Origin: Synechococcales cyanobacterium CRU_2_2
GTDB taxonomy: Bacteria > Cyanobacteriota > Cyanobacteriia > PCC-9006 > JAAUQQ01
Assembly (NCBI GenBank): GCA_012034805.1
Contig: JAAUOP010000006.1
Span: 1 to 64,000 of the forward strand
DNA length: 64,000 bases
Direction: 5' to 3'
This document shows, one piece after another, positions 10,501-20,800 of this stretch (position 1 is the first letter of the stretch; every line of letters begins with the position of its first letter). The notes under the pieces are model-generated. The model made no database searches. It was not told the DNA's origin and was given only the letters and a program-made list of their open reading frames with translations. The position numbers were made by a program, and so were the translations under genes.

Positions 10501-11149
10501 TTTGTTGGTCAAGGGGGAGGGGAGCGGGATTGGTTTGGTGTTGGGAGAGAACTTGAATCCAGTCGGTGAGGAGATCGCTGATGGCTGGGGCGTTGAGGAG
10601 CGATCGCCAAATGACGAATTCAAAGTCATCCTGAATGCCTTGGGCGAGTTTGAGGGAGAGTTCGGTTTTGCCAATGCCGCCTTTGCCGAGACGCAGGGAG
10701 ACGGCGGTTTTGCCAATGCCGCGTAGGCCGACGATGGAGATGAAACGAGCGCGATCGGTGAGAACCCAGTTTTTCAGAGTTTGCAGCTCTGATTCTCGGC
10801 CAAAGAAAACAGGAACATCCGGCGCTTCACCCCAGTCCTGATGGCTCTGGTTCGCAACGAATGAGGCTAACGAGGCAGCATCTGGCAACTGGGGTGAGAG
10901 ACGTCGCAGGGCTTCACGGCAGTTGGGTTTTGTGACCGATTCACCGAGGGCAAGGCTGAGTTGTTTCCAGAGAAGGGAGCCGGTTTTGCGGACATGTTCG
11001 ATGGTTTTGCCGGTTGCGCGGGCGATCGTTTTGTAGTCTTGTTGGTCGAGGGAGCCTCGCAGGACGGCAACTTGAAGGTCTTTGAGGTGTTCTCCGGTGG
11101 ATTGATGGATAGCGCGATCGGCTGACTGGATGAGGGTTTCTGTATCCAT
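7508..11149 (-). CDS. STAND NTPase: NB-ARC domain with 14 WD40 repeats
   Basis: This 1213-residue protein has an N-terminal helical/HTH-like domain (residues 1-90) like those on cyanobacterial NB-ARC and vWA-associated proteins. An NB-ARC-type NTPase follows (about 115-400), then a helical linker and pentapeptide-like stretch. The C-terminus has 14 WD40 blades (about 580-1195), enough for two seven-bladed propellers. STAND proteins of this type are signal-activated switches in which the repeats sense and the NTPase oligomerises; several related classes act in phage defence. The Walker A motif is doubled: GLRGIGKT (141-148) and GKGGIGKT (155-162) within a 14-residue tandem duplication. Walker B is CLLILDNAE. 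The effector is not evident unless it is the N-terminal domain. Confidence 0.9.
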   Translation of the reverse strand: MDTETLIQSADRAIHQSTGEHLKDLQVAVLRGSLDQQDYKTIARATGKTIEHVRKTGSLLWKQLSLALGESVTKPNCREALRRLSPQLPDAASLASFVANQSHQDWGEAPDVPVFFGRESELQTLKNWVLTDRARFISIVGLRGIGKTAVSLRLGKGGIGKTELSLKLAQGIQDDFEFVIWRSLLNAPAISDLLTDWIQVLSQHQTNPAPLPLDQQTRQLLDLLKQNRCLLILDNAETILGTGDQTGKYRLGSEDYDPVIEKLATVPHQSCILLTSREKLTHLTRLEGPNKPVRILELGGLTAIEGHQLFAEISDGFYGSETDWQQVIQFYDGNPLALELAAHHVKDIFNGDLHEFLSIGKPLFSDLRELLDWHCDRLSPLEQEVLYWLAIRRDPSSLTDLRADLVSASSQHHLPQTLQSLQQKLPLEKSNKYFGLQPVLIEYFTDKLIATALQEIKTNQLHIFNQHALIQADTKDYVRDTQTRLILTPIRDELLAIWNSQSHLELQIQSLLRHLQTHSPRQPGYSAGNLFNLLVLLGTNLQDYDFSRLALWQANFQQSILHGVNFTQADFHRCLFRQSFGGIHSLAFSPDGQLLAAGDSNGQIRLLTADGSQQIGLFQKHLWWTVSVAFSPDSQKLVSSSLTPTLKLWDLQTQRCLYDLEGHHEGCWSVAFSPDGNTIASGSDDRTIKLWDTATGHCRQTLTGHSNWILCVAFHPHRPVLASSSYDATIKLWDLTTGQCLQTLTDHSDAVWTIAFSASGDRLASSGCDKQIKLWDLNWDLSLVSGSEVTIGTCQKTLTGHPMEIKTLALSPDGKNLASACFGPIVRFWDVATGTCHAIGQGHATGIRSLAFSPDNCTVVTGDNDQVLKFWNAQTGQCVKTLTGHTNWLWSLAYSPDGKTIAACYLDHNIRLWNAETGQCLHILQGHTAWIWSIAFSPDGKTLASSGDDATICLWNVQTGGSKQCLRHTSDTYQGGIWAIAFSPDGQFLISGGQDPIVKRWDLNTGDCIQGYQGHQAWVWSVAYHPHGRLFASSSDDHSIRLWDSVTGNCLRVLQGHRDKVRTIAFSADGQWLVSGSDDGSIKQWDVAAGTCLQTLTGDQAWIFSVAMSRCGQYIISGSNRTCTLRLWDAMTGECLRVCQVSDRDVMAVDIHPDSNTLISGSLDGVIRLWDVTTGHCIKALTVPHPYDKMQITHATGLSNGQRDILRSLGAVA

Positions 11150-11557
11150 GATTGAACACCAATGTACAAAGAGGTGGGCTGGTTGCCTTGCCAGCGATCG
11201 GGCTAATGAATACAGGTAAATTAGCCTTAAAGTCCTTGGCTATTCTACTTTTAGCTACTCACGAAATATTCGACTGTCACTTTTTGATACTTTTTGCTTC
11301 GTAAGTTGAAAGAGGGGTCGGGCACCTTAGAAGTGAGGTGATATTACCTCCTAGCTAGGGGCTGAACTGCTCTTAGCTCTTTCATTCTGTAGGTTTACTT
11401 TCTTGGGGCTTCACTTTTTGAGTTTTGCCTCTTGAGGCTTTACGTATGCTCAAGCCTACGCCGAAGACTTCTCATACCATCCAACCTTACCTGTTCATCA
11501 GGGATCAGATGGTTCTTCGGTGAGCGATCTAGTGAGCCAACTTCTGAGACTAAATCC
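11150..11557. other. Intergenic region between divergent genes
   Basis: This AT-rich gap separates the NB-ARC/WD40 gene and the surface repeat gene, which point away from each other, so both promoters should lie here. I see no confident promoter, riboswitch or terminator. Confidence 0.5.
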
Positions 11558-13866
11558 ATGAGCACAAATTTTTTCGATCACAATTTCTATGCGCTAGACA
11601 ATCCAGATCTAGCTGCTAATGGAATTTTAAGCCCAGAGCAACTTTTAAATCATTTCAATAGCTATGGACTGAATGAAGGTCGAAATTTTTCGTCCATGGT
11701 TGACCTAAGTTACTATAAAAGCATCAATCCTGATTTGATAGATGCTGGTTTGACAACGAATTCTCAACTCTACTCCCATCTTTCAAGCTATGGTGTTTCA
11801 GAAGGAAGAAGTTTCTCTCCTTTGGTCGATCTAGATTTCTACCTGAATTCTAACCCAGACTTAGAACAGGCATTTGGCAACGATTTTAAGTCTGCTTTTC
11901 AACATCTAGCTGGTTTTGGAGTCCAAGAGGGTCGAATGTTTGGAACCTTAGTTAATTCCAGCTTTTATCTAGATGCAAACCCAGATGTCAGTCAAGCTTA
12001 TGCTGGTAATCGAAAGAAAGGATTTGATCATTTGGTTTCCCATGGTTTTGAAGAAGGAAGAGAATTTTCACCATTTATAAATCTAGATTTTTATCTTCAG
12101 GCCAACCCAGATATCAATCAAGTTTTTGGCAATCAGAGATATGCCACATTGATCCATCTTCTGACGAATGGGATGGCAGAGAATCGTCAATTTTCTGTCG
12201 TGTATGATGCAGATCATTATTTGAATAATAACCCTGATCTCTATGAATTTATCCTAGATGTAGGGAAAGACTTGTTTGAACATTTTGTTCATTATGGAGC
12301 TTCTGAAGGTAGAGAATCCTCCCTTGTTTTTGATGTTGATTATTACAGAGAGAATAATCTTGACTTAGTCAGTGCAAATCTGAACATATTGCAGTTGTTC
12401 GAACATTTTCAAATTAATGGATTAGAGGAAGGTCGAAAAGCCTCACTAGATTTCAATGTTCAGCACTATCTTTCAGCTAATAGCGATCTCAGAGATCTCA
12501 ACTTTGACAGTAGACAAGCCTTTCATCACTATCTCACATATGGTTTAGGTGAAGAAAGTCGTTACGGAGTCATCAATGACATTAGTCTTCCACAGAAAAT
12601 TATCGAATTTGGTTCTCCTATTTTTTCCAAAGTTTCAAGTACCGTGTGGGCATTTACAATACCAGGAAGTGACGGTAGTAAATTCATTAGTAACATCGTT
12701 GCGACTAGCTCAGAGCTATATCCGAGTCAAGTACAATTTATTCCCGCGAACACATCTCTAGAAAAAGGATATACAGCACAAATCAGCCAAGGCGGGAAAA
12801 AAATTGTATTTCAGAGAGACGGGGAAATGACCCCTGTTGTTTTTGATATGACTGACGACAGATCTTTGTTGATTACAATTAGCTCTATCGGCTACTCAAT
12901 TGCTCTACCCGTTCCCGAATCCTCTATACCTGAGAATCCATCCACAACAGTACCTCCGGGAAATGAGAAGCTATGCGAGTTTGCAAAACAATTCTGTAAA
13001 TCAGTAGGCATTATTGGTGATGTTGCTGGAGCGCTTGCTACCATCGGTGCACTAACAGGAGTGGGCATCGTTGCAGCCGGACCTCTTGGCAGCATAGCGC
13101 TAGTTTCAAAAGTTGTAAAATATTCCTGCTTAGCACTCATAGGAAGCGATAAAGATCTTGTCAATGAGTTAGCCGATGAGTTCACAGATAAGCTAGGGGG
13201 CTGGGCTTTTGGGAAGCTAGCTGCTTCTAACTCCGTCTTCTCACGTCAAAAAATTATCAAGGCGCTTAATTTACAAGGAGAAACTCCCAGTAATCGATTA
13301 GTGGGTAAATTAGTTGATTCTCCAAATAATTCTGACAAGAAAATATTTGATTTAACAAGTTCTGGGATAAAGTTTCTTGCTCAGTTGAAGGCTGAACAGC
13401 CCAATAGTTCTTCGGGAACCTTACTACCCACTTTACGTAGGAAACTTGGGATCGATTTTTGCGATCCGCCTCGGCCTGCTTTCTTCGATGCTTCTATTTC
13501 AACCACAGCAGTGCCCTATAAAGGTAGTGCCGTTTTGACTGTAAAATTCCTTAATCCCAATAATGATTCTACACGACTGACTGTACAAAGTGATTTATTT
13601 CGAGGATTGGGTGCACTAACAGTTCCAGTCCCAGAAAATATGAAAAAGAAGGTGAAATGAAGTTTTTAATTGAAAATAAGGGCTATCAGCTCGGCAATGG
13701 AACTTGCGCTACTACCAGTCCTTCTAGTGTAGATGTTTCACTAGAAGGAGCTTCCTATACACCTCGGGGAGACGAACGACTTGAGCCATTTAAATTAAGT
13801 GGCCCTTTAAGTGGCCCTTCAGATTCAATCGTATATCCTTGTTCAGCAACAATTAGACTACTGTAG
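11558..13866 (+). CDS. Surface-type protein with eight NPDL/EGR repeats (frameshifted)
   Basis: Residues 4-340 consist of eight repeats of about 42 residues with the pattern D-x-x-YL-x-x-NPDL, then HY/HF-x-x-x-G-x-x-EGR. This is a repeat seen in secreted or calcium-associated bacterial proteins. A beta-rich segment follows, then a glycine/alanine-rich hydrophobic stretch (GDVAGALATIGALTGVGI) and a C-terminal domain. The first frame stops at 13660. One extra A at 13635-13638 would join it to a 69-residue continuation (VPVPEKYEKEGEMKFLIENK) ending at 13866; alternatively the overlapping ATGA marks a second small gene. The gene is clearly richer in A+T than its neighbours and lacks HIP1 sites, which suggests transfer. 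The start is the ATG before STNFFDHNFYALDNPDL. Confidence 0.7.
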
Positions 13867-14156
13867 TGAGAGTATTGATAGATAGCGTGTTAGGTTGTTC
13901 TGGGGCCAATGTTCTTTCGTTGGCCACTCAACAAGATATCGATCTCGCCAACCGCCTTGGCATTCCAAGGTACACCCCTCCTCATGCTCAGCGATGAGGT
14001 CTGGAAGGGCGCGATCGACCTCCTCAGCCGAGAAGCAGCGATCTGAGTCAACTCAGCAGCGATCGCAAGGTCATCCACTTCTCCGATATGGCCATAGTTC
14101 GTCTTGGCTCTCCTAATTGTGGAGCGATCGCCACCTGCAAACTCCCCTAATTACTT
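13867..14156 (+). pseudogene. Possible decayed ORF between the surface protein and Uma2 gene
   Basis: Two short stretches in different plus-strand frames read like pieces of one protein: QQDIDLANRLGIPRYTP, then LMLSDEVWKGAIDLLSREAA. No complete ORF remains and I do not recognise the family. It may equally be non-coding. GC content is normal here, unlike the gene to the left. Confidence 0.25.
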
Positions 14157-14966
14157 TTAGGGCAACTGATTGGGGTCAATCCCTTGCGATCGCAAATAAG
14201 CTTCAAGACGCTCCTTAGCCTGCCGTTCCTGGTTGGCGATCTGTTCAGCCTGCTCCTTAGACTGCCGCTCAATTTCCTCTGGGAGGGGGATCAAAGCGCC
14301 ATCAGATGTAAACCAGCGTAACTGCCGATCGTGGACACCCAGTTCAAGGTCAAGTTCAATACTTTTAAGCCGTTTCTGAGCATTCAGTGGCATAGCCTTG
14401 TACTTCCCATTGCTGAGCCGAAAACCCTTGAACTCTAAGCTCTCCGGATCAAACCAATAATACTCAGGTAAGCGCCAGACATTTTGGTATAACTTTTTCT
14501 TCGTGGTGCGATCGACATCCGCAGTAGAATCTGACAACAATTCGATGACAACATTTGGGTATTTGCCACCTTCCTCCCAAATAGTCCAACTGCGACGATC
14601 ACGCTTTTCCGCATCTAAAACAATAAAGACATCCGGTCCACGGAAGTCTCGCTTTTTGGTTTGAGCAGCACTGTAGTAGACCGTCAAATTACCGGAAATG
14701 TAAAAATTATCACGATCGCGCCACCAATACTCTAAAAGACGAATGAGCAAATCAATTTGGCGGCGATGCCAGTCAGTTTCCAAAGGCGGTTCGTCGCTAT
14801 AAAGGTTTGTAGGCGGTACGGATGGGAGGTAAGAGTCAAGTTCTACAGGCAAATCCTCAGACAACTCCTCAGGCAAATCTTGAGCCCAAGGCTGATTTGA
14901 AGGTATCGGGTTTGGAGATGCTACGATCGCGTTACGTGGGGGTGGAATGGCATCTAGACGAACCAT
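14157..14966 (-). CDS. Uma2 family endonuclease-like protein
   Basis: Uma2 (DUF820) proteins have a PD-(D/E)XK nuclease fold and are strongly expanded in cyanobacteria; their role is unsettled. The core here is GPDVFIVLD, then PNVVIELLSDSTADVDRTTK and YWFDPES, in the usual order, covering residues about 75-215 of 269. The C-terminal tail is a charged helix (EEIERQSKEQAEQIANQERQ) likely to form a coiled coil, and it ends in the family-typical LRSQGIDPNQLP. It lies divergent to the PD-(D/E)XK-like gene at 15099. Confidence 0.85.
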   Translation of the reverse strand: MVRLDAIPPPRNAIVASPNPIPSNQPWAQDLPEELSEDLPVELDSYLPSVPPTNLYSDEPPLETDWHRRQIDLLIRLLEYWWRDRDNFYISGNLTVYYSAAQTKKRDFRGPDVFIVLDAEKRDRRSWTIWEEGGKYPNVVIELLSDSTADVDRTTKKKLYQNVWRLPEYYWFDPESLEFKGFRLSNGKYKAMPLNAQKRLKSIELDLELGVHDRQLRWFTSDGALIPLPEEIERQSKEQAEQIANQERQAKERLEAYLRSQGIDPNQLP

Positions 14967-15098
14967 GGCTGTTACCCTAGGATATTTGGGCTTATTTCAG
15001 TATAGCAAGTTGTCTATTCAAATCTATCAAGCGCCTTCACACCTTTCCATACAGCTTATGCGACTTCCCCCCTCCCCCAACTCCTCAGCCAAAACACC

Positions 15099-15695
15099 AT
15101 GTCCTACAGCCAATTTGATCTTGAAACCGCGATCGCAGACTTCGACCTGACCTTCCACGAACAAGTTGGTTATTTTTCGCAGGTGGCGGAAGTGCGGCCG
15201 AGCAGCCTGCTGATGCAAATTCTTGACTTTAATACGCCCGTTGCCTTAGCGATTAACTCGGAGAAAGTTCGATCGGAATTGATCATCGCACCATTACTCT
15301 TAGAACTCAAACGCAATCATCCTGATCGCGTCAGCTTCTTCTCCGGCAAAGAGTTTAATGTCGATGTAAATCGAGGACTGAACGGATTTTGTGACTTTCT
15401 TATTAGTCGATCGCCCCAGCAATCCGTGATTCAATCGCCCGTCATTGCGATCGTAGAAGCCAAGAATGAAAACATCGAGCTGGGCCTAGGACAATGTATT
15501 GCTGAAATGGTTGCTGCTCAGATTTTTAACCAACGCAAAGGATTGGAGATCTCGACGATTCTTGGGGCCGTGACGACCGGGAGTACTTGGAAGTTCATGC
15601 AACTTGAAGACAAAACGGTCGAGCTGGATCTCACCGAATATTTCTTGAATCAAGTCGGCAAGATTCTCGGAATTCTTAGCATCAATTTGGTATGA
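15099..15695 (+). CDS. PD-(D/E)XK nuclease-like protein of unknown role
   Basis: This 198-residue protein is not one I can name. It contains GFCDFLISRSP followed by VIAIVEAKNENIELGLGQC, which matches the D...E-x-K spacing and following helix of restriction-endonuclease-like folds. The helix continues with IAEMVAAQIFNQRKG, again typical. The N-terminal part is helical. No methyltransferase or other restriction-modification partner is adjacent; the neighbours are a Uma2 gene (divergent) and a GST gene (convergent). The ATG at 15099 starts MSYSQFDLETAI. Confidence 0.6.
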   Translation: MSYSQFDLETAIADFDLTFHEQVGYFSQVAEVRPSSLLMQILDFNTPVALAINSEKVRSELIIAPLLLELKRNHPDRVSFFSGKEFNVDVNRGLNGFCDFLISRSPQQSVIQSPVIAIVEAKNENIELGLGQCIAEMVAAQIFNQRKGLEISTILGAVTTGSTWKFMQLEDKTVELDLTEYFLNQVGKILGILSINLV

Positions 15696-15803
15696 AAAAT
15701 CCCTTAGATAAAGTTCACCCTACGGCGGGTTGCACAAAAAAGACTGTGATCGGCTCATTGAGTGGAGAACCCGATCGCAACCTCATCCGCTTTCCCGATA
15801 TTT

Positions 15804-17029
15804 CTAGGTGTGGGCAAAATCGAGTGGATTTTGATCGCGGCGGTGGTTGATGGGAATGGGTGGGCCTTGGCGATCGCCCACCAACGCAGCCGTTTCCTCC
15901 AGCGCCTGCCGCAGCCGCTTGGCCGCATAAATCGACATATCGCGAGGAACATTGACGCGATCGCGCAAATAGCGCAGCGCCACGTCCGCTCCAGGCGGCG
16001 GCACGCAAACCTCCCCCGTCATCATCCGAGTCAGCGCACACCGTAGCGCCGCGTCAATGACCCCATCCGCCGCCGGATTGACCCGCACCAAATTATCGCG
16101 ATGTTTCAGCACCCGGTGTAGTGCCTCACCCCTAGCCGTCTCCGGTTCTGGATAGGTGACATCCGGCAACCCCAACCAAGGGCCCTGATCCACCCGCAGC
16201 TGATTGGCCTGGGATTGAGGCTGATCATTGCTATAGCAACCGCCCATCTGCGGCGGCAGGTCGTGGGCGTGGGTGTGAAAGTCGCTTTGGGTGCCTCGAT
16301 AGGTCGAGCGAGTTTCCATGGCATCAAACCAGGCCGAAAAGCCGGGGTTCGCAGTTCTCAGGTCATAGCCTTTGTAATAGTAAAGGCTGGCATTCATGCG
16401 TTCGACGTAGGGCGTAAACACCACATCCGCAGTGCTGAAGACATCGAGAAAGTAGGGGCCGGGGGTACTGGCCAATGCCGCTTCTACGAGGTCAACAATT
16501 TCCTGAAACTGCCCTTGCTTTTGCTGATCCTTGGAGCTAAAAGGCCCCGATGGCCGACAGAGCCAGTTGCACCACTCACTAAAGAGTAGGCGCTCTAGCC
16601 GCCGCAGCGGCAGCACAGCGGCATCGTTCATGCCTTTGTAGAGCAGCCCAAAGGTCTGTTCGAGGGCGACTAAAATATCGTCGCTTTCGGTCACAAACTG
16701 GCCGTCTAGCTCCAGAGCCGGGAGCATTCCAGAAGGAACAAGTTGCTTGTACCAGCGCTCTTTTTCGCCATAGCAAAACATCGTCACCTTTTTGATGCGG
16801 TAGGGGACGCGCTGTTCCTCGAGCCACAGCCAAACTTTTTGGCAATAGGGGCACCAGGCATGGTTATCCCGGTAGAGCGTTACCCGCACATCGGTTCGGT
16901 TGGCAACAGCCGCAACGTCGCCTGGGCATTGGTCGGGCCATGGATGCGATCGCTCCCATCGGCACCATCGTTAGTCAGGGCTTCAGTCAGGGCTTCGAGT
17001 TCGGGCCAGGTCAGGGGGGCAGGGGTCAT
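15804..17029 (-). CDS. Glutathione S-transferase family protein (frameshifted)
   Basis: The thioredoxin-like N-terminal domain has the CPYC motif ([19 protein letters not shown]) and [19 protein letters not shown], which binds the gamma-glutamyl moiety. An all-helical C-terminal domain follows. Cyanobacterial members are about 400 residues and start with a short leader like [14 protein letters not shown]. That leader is present in another frame from the ATG at 17029 down to LRLLPTEP, and one missing base at the CC pair (minus strand) near 16893-16894 would join it to DVRVTLYRD. Reading only from the internal GTG at 16889 gives 361 residues. The substrate is unknown. Confidence 0.85.
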
Positions 17030-17255
17030 CAGCGGAGACGATGGTGGGGAAGGATTGTGTCGAACGCTACAAGCAAGCCGGGGTCAGACGGCGGATTTGG
17101 GGATTTGGCCGCAAATCCTGTTCCTATTGTCGCACTCTCTCTAGGCTTTGCCCGAGTCTCGCGTCAGGAGATTCCGGCAGAGACGCTATAATTTTCGTGC
17201 TCGAATTGAGCCAACTTCCTTGGGGTGAACCGCGCCTAATGAGATCCCGCGCGAC

Positions 17256-17303
17256 GATGTCCATAGATAACGATGTCCATAGATAACGATGTTCGTAGAT
17301 AAC
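17256..17303. repeat. 16-bp tandem repeat before the DUF2141 gene
   Basis: Two exact copies and one diverged copy of GATGTCCATAGATAAC lie about 40 bp upstream of the DUF2141 start codon. Confidence 0.8.
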
Positions 17304-17340
17304 GGTCTCCCAATCACCACGATGGCTGCGCATAACAACG

Positions 17341-17889
17341 ATGAATGATAGACACCGCCAACACCCTGACCGCCAACTGGGCGAAACTTGCCCGATTCAT
17401 CCAGCTTTTTCTAAGCCATGGCGCATCCTCTCTTGCCTGAGTGTGACCATGGCTGTCCTCGCGAGTCTTATGATTCCCGAGATGGCCCGAGGCAAGGCTG
17501 ATGACCCCTCGACTGAAAGCCAGTTGGTGGTCGAAGTTGACGGGGTGCGTAGGCCAAAGGGGCAGATGTGCTTGAGTGTGTTTGAGAGCGATCGCGGCTT
17601 CCCCAGCAGTAGCGGCGACGCCGTGCAAAACAAATGCGTCGCCGTGACCACCGGGCTGCAGGTCATCCAAATTCAGGGTCTCAAACCCGGAAGCTATGCC
17701 GTGGCGGTTTTGCACGATGCCAATGGCGATCAAAAAGCCAATCGCAATGGCCTCGGGATCCCGATGGAGGGATTCGGTTTCTCGCGCAATCCTACGATTC
17801 GCTTTCGGGTGCCTCGGTTTAATGAGACGGCGATCGCAGTCAAGGGCAAACAAACCAAAATCCAAATTCGCCTCAATCACCTAATCTAG
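17341..17889 (+). CDS. DUF2141 domain-containing exported protein
   Basis: After a hydrophobic leader (ILSCLSVTMAVLASLMIP, followed by a likely cleavage region near ARGKA) the protein has the DUF2141 core: LVVEVDGVRRPKGQMCLSVF, then GSYAVAVLHDANGDQKANRN and PMEGFGFSRNP. This is a small secreted beta-sandwich family of unknown function. The predicted 182 residues are slightly long because of the N-terminus, so an internal start closer to the leader is possible. It is convergent with the large gene at 17899-21542, with nine bases between the stops. Confidence 0.85.
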   Translation: MNDRHRQHPDRQLGETCPIHPAFSKPWRILSCLSVTMAVLASLMIPEMARGKADDPSTESQLVVEVDGVRRPKGQMCLSVFESDRGFPSSSGDAVQNKCVAVTTGLQVIQIQGLKPGSYAVAVLHDANGDQKANRNGLGIPMEGFGFSRNPTIRFRVPRFNETAIAVKGKQTKIQIRLNHLI

Positions 17890-17898
17890 ACCCTAAAT

Positions 17899-20800
17899 CT
17901 AGACCACGCTCAGTAAGGAAATTTGATTGGCTCCAAACTCAGAGACATACAGATTTCCCGTGGGTCGATGCTCGACCAGATCCAACGGATTGTTCAAGCC
18001 GCTGGCAATCTGGGTCGAGCCGATCACGCCGCCGTTGGCCCCGAGCTTGAGGGCCAAAATGTCGTCCCCGGCGCTATACTCTGTCACCAGGAGTTGATTG
18101 CGCAATTTGCCCCCAAAGGCATCGCCCAGGTATTCGATCGCGCCATTGGTCGAACGGTTGCGGCCAAAATCGTAAGCAAAACCCCGATACAGCGGATCCG
18201 GCTGGGTACCCACGGCATATTGATTGACCTCCGCTGGATCGAGCCCTGCCGTAGGATTCCCCCCGTTGAGGATGTAATGACCTTGGGCCGGGTTGGGGTG
18301 ACCGTAGTAGCCCCCGGATTCGACTCGATACAGATAATCATTTTGGGTATTGACGCCCAAAAGGACTTCGTTGAATGGCGTCCTAGGGTCATCTGGCGTA
18401 TTGCCTTCTGCCGCACCGCTACCGTTATTCGGCACATAAAGAGAGCCATTGCTATGCCAGACCAAGTCGTAGGCATTGCGGATTCCCTTGCCGTATAGCG
18501 TGACGGGGGCATTGGGCGCAAAGGGATTGTAGGTTCCAGGCTTGCCGTTATAGGTTTCGGTTTGAACATTGAAGCCGCCCACGGGTGCCGTGCGCCTCGG
18601 ATCAATACGCAGCACCGAGGCGGTGAGCAATCGTTCAGGGCGATTGCCCCAGTTGCTGTCTGGGGCTCCGGTGGCGGCGTTGCCGCCCTGGGTGAGGTAG
18701 AGCGCACCGTCTGGGCCAAATTCCAAACTGTTGCTCATGTGGCTGCGGGTGGCTCGGGGCAGACCCACGACGTAGTCGGTCACGGTGGGCACAAAGCTAC
18801 TGCCGCTGTTAAGGGTGACCTTAGAGATTTTGCTGGTAAAGTCGTTGGCTGGGGGCGGGGTCACGACCGAATCATTATTGGTAATCCAGAGGGTCTTAGG
18901 ATCTTGGGGATCGAAGACCAGGCCGACGATGGAGCGGTTGGCATTCGCCAGCCCCAGAAATGTCTGCTGATTGGTGAGGCGGCCATCGGCGGCGATAGTC
19001 CAGCGGTGTAGTTCTCCGGTGATCGTTGCGCCGTAGAGTTGGGTGCCATCGGGGCTGGTTTCCAAGCTGCTGAAGCCGAGAGGGCCAATGCCGGTGTAGA
19101 CGGTGGATTTGTTGAAACGAATCGCGCTGTTGCTGTTGTCGTTGCTGCCGGTGGAAAAGGTGGTACTAAAAGGGAGAAATGCGACGCCCGATTCGTCCTT
19201 GACGCCGTCGCTCAATCGGAAGGTGTAGTGCGTGTTGGCATCTAGGCTGCGACTGGGCTGGAAGACAATGGCATCGCCCCCTCCGGTTGTGTTAGCAATC
19301 CCTGCGACGGGCGCTCCGTCGCGGGTGCGATAGAGCTGCACGGTACGATTGGTCAAGGTGGCACCATCGACGACGCTGCCGGTGCCGAGGAGATCGACGT
19401 CGAGGGTAATTGCAGCGTTGCGGTTGATGTTGCTGGCACGACTGAGCGGGACGCCGCTGGGAATCCGAGGGTGATTGCCGGGGTCAACGCGTTTAATCTC
19501 AACGTAGTTGATGCGCGTATTGTCCCCACCGATAGAATCGAGGGTGAGTCTGCCATCGTTGACACGGACGGTAGCGGTGGCGAGTTCGTAGGGCTGGCGG
19601 CTGGTGGGTACGAAGTTGGGCAGGATGTTTTGGCCTTCGACGTTGATGCGGTGGGTACTGTCGAAGTAGCGATCGCCCACACTCACCGTCACGCTATAGT
19701 CGCCGTTGGGCAAGGTATATTCCCAGGCTGCTGCAGGGGCGTCGTTGCCGATGTGCTCCATGTGCAAGAAGGTGTTGAGGCGGGGGTCGGTGTTGGGGTC
19801 TTGGCGATCGCGCGCCACGCCGCGCAGGTCAACCGGAACGGGGGTACGACCCACGCTGGTCTCTGTGATCCAGCCGTAGCCCCGCGCGGGTTAAAGGCTT
19901 CACCGATATCAGCGCTATAGCCCTGGGGCGTGGCGGAAGCGGTGGCCTGGAAGTTGATTAAGCGTGAAAAGGTCGGGGGCGGATTGGTCAGCGCCTTGGG
20001 GATGATCTCCAGGGCCGAGAGTTTGGCGTTGTTGGCACTGGCCAGAAAGTCGAGGTTGAGGATGCCATCGCTGACGGTGATATTGAAGGTTTTGTCCAGG
20101 GCGATATTTTTTCCTCCGGCCTGGGCGAAGACATCCACGTCGTCTAGGACTTTTCGGCCTTCGGCGCTGAGGTCAAAGATGCGATCGCCCGCCGCATTAG
20201 CCCAAAAATCCGCCAGCTTCAGAGTCACCTGGTAGTCCCCATTGGCCGCAACGGGGACTGCGTAGGCTAAGTTGCGCAGCCAACGTTCGGATTGGTAGAG
20301 GGGATCGTCTTGGGTGTTGGCGATCGCAGCTTGGGTCGAGGCAACATTGCCGCCGGTGAAATAGCGATCGGCGCTCCAGAGGTTGCCGTTGCGATCGGTG
20401 TAGGCACCTCCGCCAGCATTGATCCGAACAATGGATGGAATCGGCGGCGCGGCTTGACGGTTCAAGGCCCATTCAATACTCTGCTCTAGGTGCTGTTGGA
20501 ACAGCAAGTCCATGGGCGCGCTGCCTTCGTAGAGATGCTCGTCATGGCCGAGGGCAGAGTAGAAGACGCGGCCTTGGCCTTCATTGCGCACCCATGCTAG
20601 GGGGTGATTGCTGCCACCGACGCCGTTGTCGCCGATGTAGGTTGATTCATCAACCGTGAATAGATACTCGGCCTGGGGCTGGGTCGTAAAGTTATACAGC
20701 TCATCGGCAAAGGCAAAGGAACCGGGCAAGCCGAGATTGGCAGGATGATTATTGACCGAGATTTCGACGTTGGTGTTGTTGGGAGAATGAAGGTTGGTTC

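Noticed and set aside
13657-13866. A separate 69-residue gene coupled by ATGA overlap
   Set aside because: Restoring one A upstream makes it a smooth continuation of the surface protein, and the same kind of missing base occurs in many genes here, so I annotate one gene. Translational coupling is not excluded.
17923-18498. Plus-strand ORF of 191 codons inside the dehydrogenase-like propeller
   Set aside because: It is antisense to a region with strong family motifs and has no plausible protein features of its own.
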